Below, one piece after another: positions 10,649 to 21,105 of a stretch of 64,000 bases of DNA (its first letter is position 1; each line of letters starts with the position of its first letter). The stretch covers positions 1,426,001 through 1,490,000 of the forward strand of contig NBAY01000001.1 in assembly GCA_002794775.1 (NCBI GenBank), read 5' to 3'. Source of the DNA: Porodaedalea pini (taxonomy: Eukaryota > Basidiomycota > Agaricomycetes > Hymenochaetales > Hymenochaetaceae). The translations under genes were made by a program, and so were the position numbers. The notes under the pieces were generated by a model. The model worked only from the letters and a program-made list of their open reading frames with translations. It did no database searches and was not told where the DNA came from.

Positions 10649-11250
10649 CAAAATCGGAAAAATCATTAAAAAATTAAATATAATTAGAAAATTAATATGC
10701 CATCTTCCCCATGACTATTGGTGCATAAATTGCCACATTACAGGTGGGTGTAGCGGGTTAGTAAGTCACGTGAATTAGGTAATGATCAGACCTGCCTTAT
10801 GTGGTGTGGTGGATCATGGTTGTGACGTGTCGACCAACACACTCTTGGTACACCCAGAAAGTGTGTGTTGTTGGTGCAATGGTAATAATTTGCATATAAC
10901 TTATACTGCATATATTGTGTTTTATTTTGTATCTAAATTACTATGTGAGCATCAAGCTCAGACTGCAAGGTCAATCTCACACAACCATGAACAACCACAC
11001 CACATAAGGCAGGTCTGATCATTATCTAATTCACGTGACTTACTAACCCGCTACACCCACCTGTACATCAACTAATTTGAGCTTTCCTGATGATGCATGA
11101 ATAGATTGCTTACTTTGCTATCAAACAAAATCGGAAAAATCATTAAAAAATTAAATCTAATTAGAAATTAAATATGCCATCTTCCCCATGAGTATTGGTG
11201 TATAAATTGCCACATCACATCAACTAATTTGAGCTTTCCTGATGATGAAA
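10649..11250. repeat. direct duplication of about 120 bp, first copy holding a MITE
   Basis: The sequence from 10649 to 10740, continuing at 11064-11095, is repeated at about 11126-11248. Both copies start with a CAAAATCGGAAAAATC-like run and end with an AATTTGAGCTTTCCTGATG-like run. The first copy is interrupted by the element at 10741-11063 and the second is not. Confidence 0.8.
10741..11063. mobile_element. MITE with about 70-bp inverted repeats and TA duplication
   Basis: The left end starts CAGGTGGGTGTAGCGGG and the right end is its inverse. The inverted repeats run about 70 bp each (10741-10810 and 10994-11063) and include CACGTGAATTA. TA flanks both sides (10739-10740 and 11064-11065). 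The uninterrupted neighbouring copy of the flanks shows the empty site, with CA where the filled copy has TA. A TA duplication with long inverted repeats suggests a Tc1/mariner-like origin. No transposase frame. Confidence 0.85.
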
Positions 11251-11269
11251 AAATAGTTTGCATATATAA

Positions 11270-11590
11270 GACAGCACAGGACCTTTATGGAAGGCACCTA
11301 GGTAGTGCCAACACTTGAGCCCACAAGACAGACAGGACAAAACAATCTTTGTTGCTGTCAGATAGACTGGAAATATATACAGGAAAATTATCTACTCACC
11401 TTTGTTGCTGTCAGATAGACTGAGGCAACAAAGGCATTAGAAAGGGTTCAAATAGAAAGGATTATATAATATGAACTATACAGTACCAGTCTGAAAGGAA
11501 TCCATTGAGAATTACTCTTGGAATATGTAACTCAGCATTTGCATGCTGAAGGATCACTTGACTCAGTGCGAGTGCATATAAGTATTGGAC
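11270..11590. other. non-coding, short repeats
   Basis: A 23-bp segment (CTTTGTTGCTGTCAGATAGA and three more bases) occurs twice, near 11347 and 11400. Nothing else is supported before the retroelement. Confidence 0.5.
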
Positions 11591-12017
11591 AAGTGTTAGG
11601 TGGGAGCCTGGGGGACGACTCGGACTGGGCAGGCCTCGGCTGACTATCGTCTGGGACGTGCTATACTCGAGCGTAGACTCAGGACATGCTTACTCAGGCT
11701 AGGTCGTCGCGGAGGTAAGAGGATTAATACAAGTCTAAACTAATACAAGGGGGACAAGTCTCACCTAGGTCGTCGCGGAGGTAAGAGGAAAAGCAGAACA
11801 AGGAGTTCATGCGATTCCTGAGACCTTATATAGCGACAACCGTGAGACTATATTACCTAACATTACATAACAAGCGGGAATGGAATGAATGAAGGTCATG
11901 TGAAGGGAGTGTGGGAAGTGATTGGAAAGATGATTAAAGATAATAAGAAGGAACAGTTAAAAGAAAAGGAAAAGGGAAAGGGGAAATAAAGAAAGGGTGA
12001 AAGTTCGAGTTCTGACA

Positions 12018-15000
12018 TTACCCCCCCTTCAAGGTTGGGCGTCCCGACCAACCAAGATCGCAGTCGTCTGGCTCGGTGTCGATGAAGCGTGGGCGAAGTC
12101 GTTGGTGAGGAATTTCGAGTTTTTGAGGGGCGCCGGGGTGTTTTTGATAGAATTCAGCGATCGCCTCCTTCGCGTTCTCGCCAAAGTCCATCTCAGGCTG
12201 CCACATCGGTTTGTTGTAGCCAACCCACTTGATGAGGTATTGTAGCTTCCCTCAGTGTAGATGTGAGTCTAGGACTTCCTCGATCTCGTACTCTTCCTTG
12301 TTGTCGACGATGTCAGGTGGCGGTGGCGGCTGTTGTTTCTGACTTTCGAAGGACGGTTCAACTGTGGGTTTCAGCAGGGCCTCATTGAAGATCGGGTGGA
12401 CCTTTCTCCATCGCTTTGGGAGCTTGAGCTTGTATGCACTCGCTCCCACCTTGTCGATGATCCCGAAGGGACCATACCACTTGTCCGCTAGCTTCTTCAT
12501 CGGCGAGTCTGTGCTGATGTTTCGCCCATCGAGGAAAATCTTGTCTCCAGTCTTGTACTCCACTGAAGCCCCTGCTGTCCGGTCGTGGTAGCGCTTCATG
12601 TCCTCTGCCGCCTTGACCAGATTGTCCTTTGCTACACGATGAGTCTCCTTGATGTGCTTCGCGAATTCTTCCGCCGACATGTTGGCAGAGGAAGTTCATA
12701 CTGTGTCGAAGCTCTTAGGGTGACGTCCGGTGTTCACGTAGAAGGGTGACATTTTTGTCGCTGAGTGTTCATGGTTATTGTAAGTGAACTCTGCGAGAGG
12801 GAGCCAGTCTTTCCAGTCTGATTGCCGATGGTTAACGAAGAGTCGGAGATACTGTTCGAGCTCTTGGTTGACACGTTCCATCTGACCATCCGTTTGTGGG
12901 TGGTACACGGTTGACGGGTTGCCTTCGATGTGCAGGAGATTGTATAGCTCCTTCATCATCGACGCATCGAACTGCGTGCCTTGGTCGTGGATGATCTTCT
13001 TTGGTAGTCCATGGAGATGGAAGACGTGGTCACAGTATAACTGAGCCATACCTTCCACTGACAATTTCGCCGTCATTAGGATCGCATGCATCTGCTTCGA
13101 GAACCTGTCCACAAAGACGCAGATCGCGTTGTGTCCCTTAGAGTCTAGGAGCTCTCCGATTAGGTCAACCATGACAATTTCCCAAGGACCTTCAGGGACT
13201 GCGTTTGGATGAAGCGGCCTCGACCTCGATGTTCTTAAGGCTTTCGTCCATTGACAGCGGTCGCACCCTCGGATGTATGCTCAGATGTCGGAGAACATCG
13301 ACGCCCACCAGAAATTGCGACGGACGAGCTCTACTGTCTTTGATGCTCCTGGATGACCAGCCAGTGCCGAGTCGTGGCACTCTCGTAACATGGCCTCCTT
13401 CATCATCGACGGAACGTATATCTTGCCTTTCATCCGCCACAACCTGTCGACTTCCGTCATGTTCATCGGCCTCTCCGACTCGTCCTGCGCCCTCTGCGCT
13501 TCACCCACTCATTCCACCACCTCGTTGCGCGATGTTCGTACTACCCCATGGTTCAGCCACTTGTCCTTGATGAACACGACGCCGTCGTTGTCATCCTTGC
13601 CCTGATCATAGCCCGCCATGCGTGACAGCAGGTCGGCCTTGCCCATTGTCTTCCCCGACTTGTGTTTGAGGTGGAAGTCGAATTCTTCGAGTTCGGTTCG
13701 CCAGCGAGCTTGACGATAGCTCAGCTTCTGCACTGACCTGAAGTAGGTGAGGTTGGCATGGTTGGACCAGATTTCGATCTTGTGGTGAGCGCCAAGGAGG
13801 TACTGCCGCCACTCCTTGAGCGCTGAAACGATTGCGAGCATCTCCTTGTCATAGATCTCGTAATTTCATTCCGTTGGTTCGAGTGCCTCTGATCTGTAGG
13901 CAATCACCCTCCACTTTCCTTCCTGCTTCTGCAACAACACACCGCCGAGTGCAAAGTTTGACGAGTCCACCTCCACGCGGAAAGGGCCTTCGTCATTGGC
14001 GATGGCTAGGACTGGAGGTGAGCAGAGACATTGTCTCAGCTCCTCGAACGCTTCCTGCTGTTCGGTCTCCCATACCCAGTCCTTCTTGCCCGTTAACGAC
14101 GTCAACAGTCAGACCACCTTGCTGTAGTCCTTAATAAACCGTCTCAGCCAATTTCCCATGCCGAGGAACTGTTGCAGCTCCTTGAGGTTTCGTGGGACAG
14201 GCCAGTTCGCAATCGTGTCCGTCTTCGCCGGGTCAGCCCTGATCTCGCCATTGCCAATTATGTGACCGAGGTACTTGACGACTTTGGCATCGAATTCGCA
14301 CTTCTCCGGCTTCAGGTACAGGCCGTTTTCTCGGAGGATCTGGAGTACATGCCTCGACATGTCGATATGCTCCTCGATGGTTTCTGAGAGGATTAGGATG
14401 TCGTCGAGGTATACAATGATCAGGTTAGCGTAGATCAGGTCCTTGAAGATGTGGTTGACAAAAGCTTGGAACGTGGCCGGCGCATTGCAAAGGCCAAAGA
14501 ACATGACCGTCAGTTCGAAGAGGCCCATGTTCGTGTGAAAAGCTGCTTTCCATTCGTCACCCTCGCGGATCCGGATATTGTAGTACCCCCAGCGAAGATC
14601 AAGCTTAGTGATGTACTTTGCTTTCTTGACCTTGTCGACGAGTTCATCGATGAGAGGGAGGGGATACTTGTTCTTGATTGTACCATCATTGAGCTTACGG
14701 TAATCCTGGATCGGGCATAGCGATTTATTGGCTTTCTTAATGAAGAAGAAAGGTGACGCCATGGGCGATATTGATCGTCGGATGCGACCAGACTTCAAGT
14801 TTTCATCGAGGAAGTCCTTGAGTGACTGTTGCTCCGTTGGCGTGAGCGGGTAGATCTTACAGTCGCTCGGTTTGAAGTCGGGCTTCAAGTCGATGACATG
14901 ATCCCAGGGTCAGTGTTCTGGCAGCTTCTTGAAGCCTTTTTCACTGAAAACATCAGCGTAGTCGTCGAGGTACGTGGGCCAGGACGCCTTGTCCATTCAC

Positions 15001-15276
15001 GTCTCACTCACCCTCCTCATTTGTTCCACCACCTCCTTCACCTTGCCTAGGTCCTCCACCGGTTCCCTCTCAATTGCACATTCCTCTGGGCAGCGAGTGA
15101 ATTCAATCGAACCCATTTTCCAGTCGACCTCAGGGTTATGACGTCGAAGCCAGTCGTACCCCAGGAATATGTTTGACGACGCTAGGGACGTTACCGCAAG
15201 GACAATCCTTTCCTTGTGGTGGCCGATCATGAGCTCGACTTCGACGTATTCTTCAATCAACCCAGCCTCGTTGTGC
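12018..15276 (-). pseudogene. decayed pol of the old chromovirus, 3' part
   Basis: Compared with the intact nested copy, this holds, in minus-strand order, the end of the protease region (near 15000-15270), reverse transcriptase with YLDD (14109-14888), RNase H (near 13510-14105), integrase zinc finger and core (12696-13508) and the integrase tail with part of the chromodomain (to 12018). Several stops are CGA codons changed to TGA, for instance near 12250 in the chromodomain and near 12700 after the integrase core. The changes match CpG deamination. Other breaks are small substitutions or shifts. Confidence 0.85.
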
Positions 15277-15690
15277 TGTTAGGCGGGAGTCCGGGAGACG
15301 ACTCGAACTGGGCAGGCCTCGGCTGACTGTCGTCTGGGACGTGCTATACTCGAGCGTAGACTCGGGACACGCTTACTCAGGCTAGGTCGTCGCGGAGGTA
15401 AGAGGATTAATACAAGTCTAAACTAATACAAGGGGGACGAGTCTCACCTAGGTCGTCGCGGAGGTAAGAGGAAAAGCAGAACAAGGAGTTCATGCGATTC
15501 CTGAGACCTTATATAGCGACGACCGTGAGACTATATTACCTAACATTACATAACGAGTGGGAATGGAACGAATGAAGGTAGTGTGGGAATGATTGTGTAA
15601 GATGGGTAAATATAATGAAAAGGACGAATATAATAAAGGAAATGGTAAAAGGGAAAATAAAGGAAAAAGGTGAAAGTTCAGGTTCTAACA
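15277..15690 (-). repeat. 3' LTR of the young chromovirus
   Basis: This 414-bp LTR lies directly after the polypurine tract in the element's reading direction. It contains the same TATA-like box, the same 24-bp internal direct repeat and the same 11-base primer-complementary stretch as the 5' LTR. Confidence 0.93.
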
Positions 15691-15703
15691 TTACCCCCCC
15701 TTC
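15691..15703 (-). promoter_or_regulatory. polypurine tract overlapping the end of pol
   Basis: On the minus strand the bases read GAAGGGGGGGTAA immediately before the 3' LTR. They serve at once as the last pol codons (Lys-Gly-Gly-stop) and as the plus-strand primer tract expected at this place. The old element has the same tract at 12018-12030. Confidence 0.85.
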
Positions 15704-18700
15704 AAGGTTGGGCGTCCCGACCAACCATGATCGCGGTCGTCCGGTTCGGTGTTGACGAAGAGCGGACGGAGTCGTTGACGAGGGATGTCGAGTTTCCGAG
15801 GTGCACCGGGATGTTTGAGGTAGAACTCAGCGATCGCTTCCTTTGCGTTTTCGCCGAAGTCCGTCTCAGGTTGCCAAGTAGGTTCATTGTAGCCGACCCA
15901 CTTGACAAGGTACTGTAGTTTCCCTCGGTGCAGACGTGAGTCTAGGACTTCCTCGAGTTCGTATTCTTCCTCGTTGTTGATGATGTCTGGCGGCGGCGGT
16001 GGCGGTTGCTTCTGGCTTTCAAAGGACGGTTCGACGGCGGGTTTCAACAGGGTTTCGTTGAAGACAGGGTGGACCTTTTTCCATCGTTTCGGGAGTTTGA
16101 GCTTGTACGCGCTCGCTCCTACCTTGTCGACGATGTCAAAGGGACCGTACCATTTGTCGGCGAGTTTCTTCGTGGGTGAATCTGTGCTGATATTTCGTCC
16201 ATCGAGGAAGACCTTATCGCCAGCCTTGTACTCCACCGAAGCTCCTGCCGTCCGGTCGTGGTAGCGTTTCATGTCGTCTGCCGCTTTGACCAGGTTGTCC
16301 TTCGCGACACGATGAGTCTCCTTTATGTGCTTCGCGAATTCTTCCGCCGACATGTTGGCAGACGAGGTTCGTGTCGTGTCAAAGCTCAAGGGGTGACGTC
16401 CTGTATTCGCGTAGAAAGGGGACATCTTCGTCGCCGAATGTTCGCGGTTATTGTACGCAAACTCTGCGAGGGGGAGCCAGTCTTTCCAGTCCGATTGGCG
16501 ATGGTTCACGAAGAGTCTAAGATACTGCTCGAGTTCTTGGTTAACGCGTTCTGTCTGACCATCTGTCTGTGGGTGATACGCCGTTGACGGGTTGCCTTCG
16601 ATGTGTAGGAGTTTGTACAGCTCCTTCATCATTGATGCGTCGAACTGCGTGCCTCGGTCATGGATGATCTTCCTCGGTAAGCCGTGGAGGCGGAAGACGT
16701 GGTCTCGGTACAGCTGGGCCATGCCTTCTGCTGACAGCCTCGTCGTCGTCGGAATCGCGTGCATCTGTTTCGAGAACCTATCGACGAAGACACAGATTGC
16801 GTTGTGCCCCTTGGAGTCTGGGAGTTCTCCGATGAGGTCGACCGTGACAATCTCCCATGGACCTTCCGGGATCGTGTTCGGGTGAAGTGGCCTAGATCTC
16901 GATGTTCTCAGAGCCTTCGTCCGCTGGCAACGGTCGCATCCTCGGACGTATGCTCGAACGTCGGAGAACATCGACGCCCACCAGAAGTCTCGACGTACCA
17001 GTTCGACCGTCTTTGACGATCCGGGATGTCCTGCCAGGGTCGAGTCGTGGCATTCCCGTAAGACCGCTTCCTTCATCGTTGACGGCACGTACACCTTTCC
17101 CTTCATCTGCCACAACCCGTCGGCCTTCACCATTCCCGTCGGTCTCTCCGACTCGTCCTGCGCCCTCTGCGCGTCACCCACTCGTTCCAACACTTCCTCA
17201 CGCGACGTCCTCACCACTCCACGATTCAGCCATTTGTCCTTGATGAACACGACGTCATCGTTGTCGTCCTTTCCCTCATCATAGCCTGCTTTGCGCGACA
17301 GTAAGTCCGCCTTGCCCATCGTCTTCCCCGACTTGTGCTCGAGGTGGAAGTCGAATTCTTCGAGTTCGGTCCGCCAGCGAGCTTGTCGATAGCTCAGTTT
17401 CTGTGCCGACCTGAAGTAGGTGAGGTTGGCATGGTCGGACCAGATCTCGATCTTGTGGCGAGCGCCCAGGAGGTATTGACGCCATTCCTTGAGTGCCGAG
17501 ACGATTGCGAGCATCTCCTTGTCGTAGATCTCGTAGTTTCGTTCGGCCGGTAGGAGCGCTTCTGACCTATAGGCGACTACTCTCCACTTGCCTTCCTGTT
17601 TCTGCAATAGCACGCCTCCGAGTGCGAAGTTTGACGAGTCCGCCTCAACGCGGAAAGGGCCCTCGTCGTTAGCGATGACCAGGACTGGAGGTGAGCAGAG
17701 ACGTCGTCTCAGCTCCTCGAACGCCTCCTGCTGTTCGGTCTCCCATACCCAGTCCTTCTTGCCCGTCAGCGATGTCAGCGGATGGACCACCTTGCTGTAG
17801 TCCTTGATGAACCGTCGTAGCCAATTACCCATGCCGAGGAACTGTTGTAGCTCCTTGAGGTTTCGTGGGACTGGCCAGTTCGCAATCGCCTCCGTCTTTG
17901 CCGGGTCCGCCTTGATCTCGCCGTTGCCGATGATGTGACCGAGATACTTAACGACCTTGGCATCGAATTCGCACTTTTCCGGCTTCAAGTACAAGCCGTT
18001 TTCTCGGAGGATCTGAAGTACGCGCCTCGACGTGTCGATGTGCTCCTCAATGGTTTCTGAGAGGATCAGTATGTCATCGAGGTATACGATGATCAAGTTC
18101 GCGTAGATCAGCTCCTTGAAGATGTGGTTGACGAACGCTTGAAACGTTGCCGGCGCATTGCAAAGACCGAAGAACATGACCGTTGGCTCGAATAGGCCCA
18201 TGTTCGTGCGAAATGCCGCCTTCCACTCGTCGCCTTCGCGGATCCGGACGTTGTAGTACCCCCAGCGAAGGTCAAGCTTAGTGATGTACTTCGCCTTCTT
18301 GACCTTATCAACAAGTTCGTCGATGAGAGGGAGGGGGTACTTATTCTTGATCGTGCCGTCGTTGAGTTTGCGGTAATCCTGGATCGGGCGTAGCGATTTG
18401 TCGGCCTTCTTTATGAAGAAGAAAGGTGACGCCATGGGCGATATTGACCGTCGAATGCGACCTGACTTCAGATTTTCATCGAGGAAGTCCTTGAGCGACT
18501 GCTGCTCAGTTGGTGTGAGCGGGTAGATCTTACAGTCGCTCGGTTTGAAGTCGGGTTTCAAGTCGATGACGTGGTCCCACGGGCGATGTTCCGGTAGCTT
18601 CTCAAAACCTTTTTCGCTGAAGACGTCGGCGTAGTCGTTGAGGTATGCGGGCCAGGACGTCTTGTCCATTCGCACCTCTCTCACCTCCTTCGTCTCTTCC

Positions 18701-19341
18701 ACCGCTCTCCACACCTTCCGCATGCCTTCCTCCACATTCCTCTCCACCACACATTCGCTCGGGCAACGCGTAAAGTCGAGTGTTCCCGTCTTCCAGTCGA
18801 CTTCCGGGTTGTGTCGACGAAGCCAGTCGTACCCTAGAAAGATGTTTGACGATGCCAACGAGGTTACTGCCAGGACGATCCGTTCTTTATGATGACCAAT
18901 CGTAAGTTCGATGTCGACGTATTTCTCGATCAATCCGGCTTCGTTGTGCGTGCCGTCGGCATTGAGTACCGCAAGGGGTCGGACATAACGCTTCGTCTCC
19001 AGTCCGTACCGTTCGACGAACCTTACATCAATGCACGATCCTGTGCATCCCGAATCCACGAGTGCGTGTGCGTCCACCTCCCTCACTTCACCTTCCACGC
19101 TGTGTCCGACGTTCAGGAGAAGGTCCAGCTGGCGTCCGCCAGTTCCTCTCATGAACAGCTGCTCACATTCTTCTCTCTCCTTCACACCGGTGGGGACTTC
19201 ATACTCAGGAAAACCATCGACGTCGTTCGCATCTACGTGTTGTACAGACGGTTGGTTATATTTTAACGAGTACGGATTCGAAGTCCCTTGTTCTTCTCGG
19301 TCAGTCGCCCCGATGGCTACGCCTGACCACTCGCAAAACCC
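15691..19341 (-). CDS. pol: Pol polyprotein (protease, RT, RNase H, integrase, chromodomain)
   Basis: This is the retrotransposon's replication and integration polyprotein. Counting residues from the GTG at 19185: aspartic protease motif DSGCTG at 44-49; reverse transcriptase about 205-415 with YLDD at 368-371; RNase H about 505-630; integrase zinc finger about 711-753 (H-x-H...C-x2-C); integrase core with D783, D843 and E879 (spacing 59 and 35, i.e. DD35E); chromodomain about 1074-1126 ('LVKWVGY'). The frame is open with no start up to the GGGTTTT site inside the end of gag, so translation most likely enters by a -1 shift. The stop codon touches the LTR. The chromodomain should direct integration by binding modified histones (family knowledge). 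Confidence 0.93.
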   Translation of the reverse strand, partial: GFCEWSGVAIGATDREEQGTSNPYSLKYNQPSVQHVDANDVDGFPEYEVPTGVKEREECEQLFMRGTGGRQLDLLLNVGHSVEGEVREVDAHALVDSGCTGSCIDVRFVERYGLETKRYVRPLAVLNADGTHNEAGLIEKYVDIELTIGHHKERIVLAVTSLASSNIFLGYDWLRRHNPEVDWKTGTLDFTRCPSECVVERNVEEGMRKVWRAVEETKEVREVRMDKTSWPAYLNDYADVFSEKGFEKLPEHRPWDHVIDLKPDFKPSDCKIYPLTPTEQQSLKDFLDENLKSGRIRRSISPMASPFFFIKKADKSLRPIQDYRKLNDGTIKNKYPLPLIDELVDKVKKAKYITKLDLRWGYYNVRIREGDEWKAAFRTNMGLFEPTVMFFGLCNAPATFQAFVNHIFKELIYANLIIVYLDDILILSETIEEHIDTSRRVLQILRENGLYLKPEKCEFDAKVVKYLGHIIGNGEIKADPAKTEAIANWPVPRNLKELQQFLGMGNWLRRFIKDYSKVVHPLTSLTGKKDWVWETEQQEAFEELRRRLCSPPVLVIANDEGPFRVEADSSNFALGGVLLQKQEGKWRVVAYRSEALLPAERNYEIYDKEMLAIVSALKEWRQYLLGARHKIEIWSDHANLTYFRSAQKLSYRQARWRTELEEFDFHLEHKSGKTMGKADLLSRKAGYDEGKDDNDDVVFIKDKWLNRGVVRTSREEVLERVGDAQRAQDESERPTGMVKADGLWQMKGKVYVPSTMKEAVLRECHDSTLAGHPGSSKTVELVRRDFWWASMFSDVRAYVRGCDRCQRTKALRTSRSRPLHPNTIPEGPWEIVTVDLIGELPDSKGHNAICVFVDRFSKQMHAIPTTTRLSAEGMAQLYRDHVFRLHGLPRKIIHDRGTQFDASMMKELYKLLHIEGNPSTAYHPQTDGQTERVNQELEQYLRLFVNHRQSDWKDWLPLAEFAYNNREHSATKMSPFYANTGRHPLSFDTTRTSSANMSAEEFAKHIKETHRVAKDNLVKAADDMKRYHDRTAGASVEYKAGDKVFLDGRNISTDSPTKKLADKWYGPFDIVDKVGASAYKLKLPKRWKKVHPVFNETLLKPAVEPSFESQKQPPPPPPDIINNEEEYELEEVLDSRLHRGKLQYLVKWVGYNEPTWQPETDFGENAKEAIAEFYLKHPGAPRKLDIPRQRLRPLFVNTEPDDRDHGWSGRPTLKGG
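19312..19341 (-). promoter_or_regulatory. candidate -1 ribosomal frameshift site
   Basis: The heptamer GGGTTTT (minus strand, 19341 to 19335) is phased as G GGT TTT in the gag frame, which fits the X XXY YYZ rule. After a 6-nt spacer, GGTCAG pairs with CTGACC about 18 nt later, a 6-bp stem. The -1 frame entered is exactly the pol frame. The old element keeps both heptamer and stem despite decay elsewhere. Confidence 0.75.
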
Positions 19342-20396
19342 TGCGAGTCGACGACCTCTTCGTCATTCTCTCCTTCCTCCACATAGTCCTCCACCGTCGA
19401 TCTCCGAGTGTCTACGACTTCCTCGAAGGCCGATTCCTTCATCGCGCCGAGCTCGTCCGCTAGGATACGGCGTTCGCCTGGTGCCATTAGTTCCAGCATG
19501 CGCTGGATGATCGGCTTCCCCTGCGGGCACTTGTCCTTGAAATGGCCTAGCCCGCCACAGATCCAGCACGCGCGTCGTCGTTGTGCCTCGTTCATGGAGA
19601 CGTCCATCGGTTGTCCCGCGCCTCCGAAAGTGACGCCGGTCGCGTCGCGTCTGTCGACGTGAGGGGCCGCTACCTGACGGCGAGCCGGGGGTCCTTGTTG
19701 TTGCGGGCGAGGCTGGGGTATAAATGGGCGGCCTCTTTGGATTGCGCGGATCTGTTGCTCGCCGCGATCGATCTCGATAGCCTTGTTTTTCCAGTCCTCG
19801 TATTTTGTCGGGACCGGCGTCGATCTCAGGACTCCTCGCACTACTTCGATGTTCATCGCACGTTTGAGACGATCACAGATAATACCGTCGTCCTTCAGTT
19901 CCGCACGCTTGATGATGACGTCGAGCTGCTGGAAAAACTTGTCGGCGGTGAGGTCCTTCTGAACCTTCTCCCGGAATTCCTTCAGCGCGGCCTCTTTGCG
20001 ATTCGGGTCGTCGAACGAGGCGTCGAGTCGTTCCTGGAATCTCTCCCAGCTGTCGGTGAAGGTGACGATTCCCGACGTTGTCGACTCCTCGACGTAGTTC
20101 TGCGCCCACGTCGCCGCATTACCACCCTTCAGGTAGGAGAGAGCTACATAGATTTTACTCTCCGACGTAGGGTATCGGTTCGGGTTCGCGGATACAAAAA
20201 GAAGGACTTCACGTCTGAAGTCGAGGTAGTCGTCGCCACCAGTGAATTCACGTGGTCGGGCGACATCTATGTTGAGGGTCGGGGGGTTAGCGGCCGCGAC
20301 CGGTGCTGGGGCGTTGTTTGCCTGATGGGCGAAGGCATTCGCAACGATGGCCGCGATCTGCGCCATTTGCTGTGGGCTGAAACCTTCTGTTGACAT
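19317..20396 (-). CDS. gag: Gag polyprotein
   Basis: The protein has 359 residues from ATG at 20396. It has a Gln/Ala-rich N-terminus, then a retrotrans_gag-type helical region (about 45-220, including 'LSYLKGGNA.TWA'), a Pro/Gln-rich hinge, and a CCHC zinc knuckle C277-x2-C280-x4-H285-x4-C290, then an acidic tail. It forms the particle shell and binds the element's RNA (family knowledge). The stop codon at 19317-19319 lies 15 nt past the slippery heptamer. The old copy (21892-22972) has the same layout with several breaks. Confidence 0.92.
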   Translation of the reverse strand: MSTEGFSPQQMAQIAAIVANAFAHQANNAPAPVAAANPPTLNIDVARPREFTGGDDYLDFRREVLLFVSANPNRYPTSESKIYVALSYLKGGNAATWAQNYVEESTTSGIVTFTDSWERFQERLDASFDDPNRKEAALKEFREKVQKDLTADKFFQQLDVIIKRAELKDDGIICDRLKRAMNIEVVRGVLRSTPVPTKYEDWKNKAIEIDRGEQQIRAIQRGRPFIPQPRPQQQGPPARRQVAAPHVDRRDATGVTFGGAGQPMDVSMNEAQRRRACWICGGLGHFKDKCPQGKPIIQRMLELMAPGERRILADELGAMKESAFEEVVDTRRSTVEDYVEEGENDEEVVDSQGFASGQA

Positions 20397-21093
20397 CGTA
20401 GGTTCGGGTGCGGGTGTCGAAGGTTCTGGAGGAGTTGGCGGCGAGGGGTCTCTGTTGGTTTCGCGGTAAGGACCTGGGGTCGGTGGTAGGTTGACCGTAG
20501 ACGTTGACGGTGCGGGTGACGACGGAGCGGCTGGGGGCCACCTTGCTCTCCTTCCTCGTTCGTCTGATGAATACCAGCTGCGCCGGATTTCACTCCACCA
20601 GATGTCGTGAGTGACGCCGCTATTATTAGTCGCGACGTAGCCTGGTCGGTCTGGATCCCAACGGGCTGAAGCAGGAAGGGCCCGTTGCTGTTCGTCGGTG
20701 AGATCTATCTTGACGTTGGCGGAGGGACAGGGATCGGTTGCGTGTTCGATCCGGGGTTACGCCAACGTTGAGCGGGTTCGTCAGCGAAGTTGATGACCAA
20801 ACGGAAGGAGGCGGCCGAGATCACAATCGACAACGACGTCGACGACTGTACACGGTGTGTTACCCACGTCCAGGTCAGATGGTTCCTCCACCAGATGGAG
20901 AGGCGGAGAGCCAGGGTCGGAAAAGGTCGGGTGTAGGTTTATGTAATACACGAACGTTCGGAAATGTCCGGGCAGGGTTAAGGGTTGTCGTTTAGGGGGT
21001 TTACACGTCGAGTCCGTCGAGGGGAGCGCTCCTCTAGACTGAGTGAAGGCGAGTCGACAGCGACGACGTACGCTGGGGATGAGCCTGGGTGAG

Positions 21094-21104
21094 GTTCTGC
21101 TTTT
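21094..21104 (-). promoter_or_regulatory. candidate self-priming binding site
   Basis: One base inside the 5' LTR, the element strand reads AAAAGCAGAAC. The same LTR contains the exact complement on that strand (GTTCTGCTTTT, 21311 to 21301). It begins about 33 nt downstream of a TATATAAG box (21344 to 21337), where the transcript should start. An 11-base match between RNA 5' end and primer site is the Tf1 self-priming arrangement. I do not see a tRNA-complementary alternative such as TGGTAGCG. The old element has the same site at 23683-23693. Confidence 0.65.
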
Positions 21105-21105
21105 A

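Noticed and set aside
19581..20393. Plus-strand 270-codon open frame inside the retroelement
   Set aside because: It is the antisense shadow of gag, whose zinc knuckle and length are clear.
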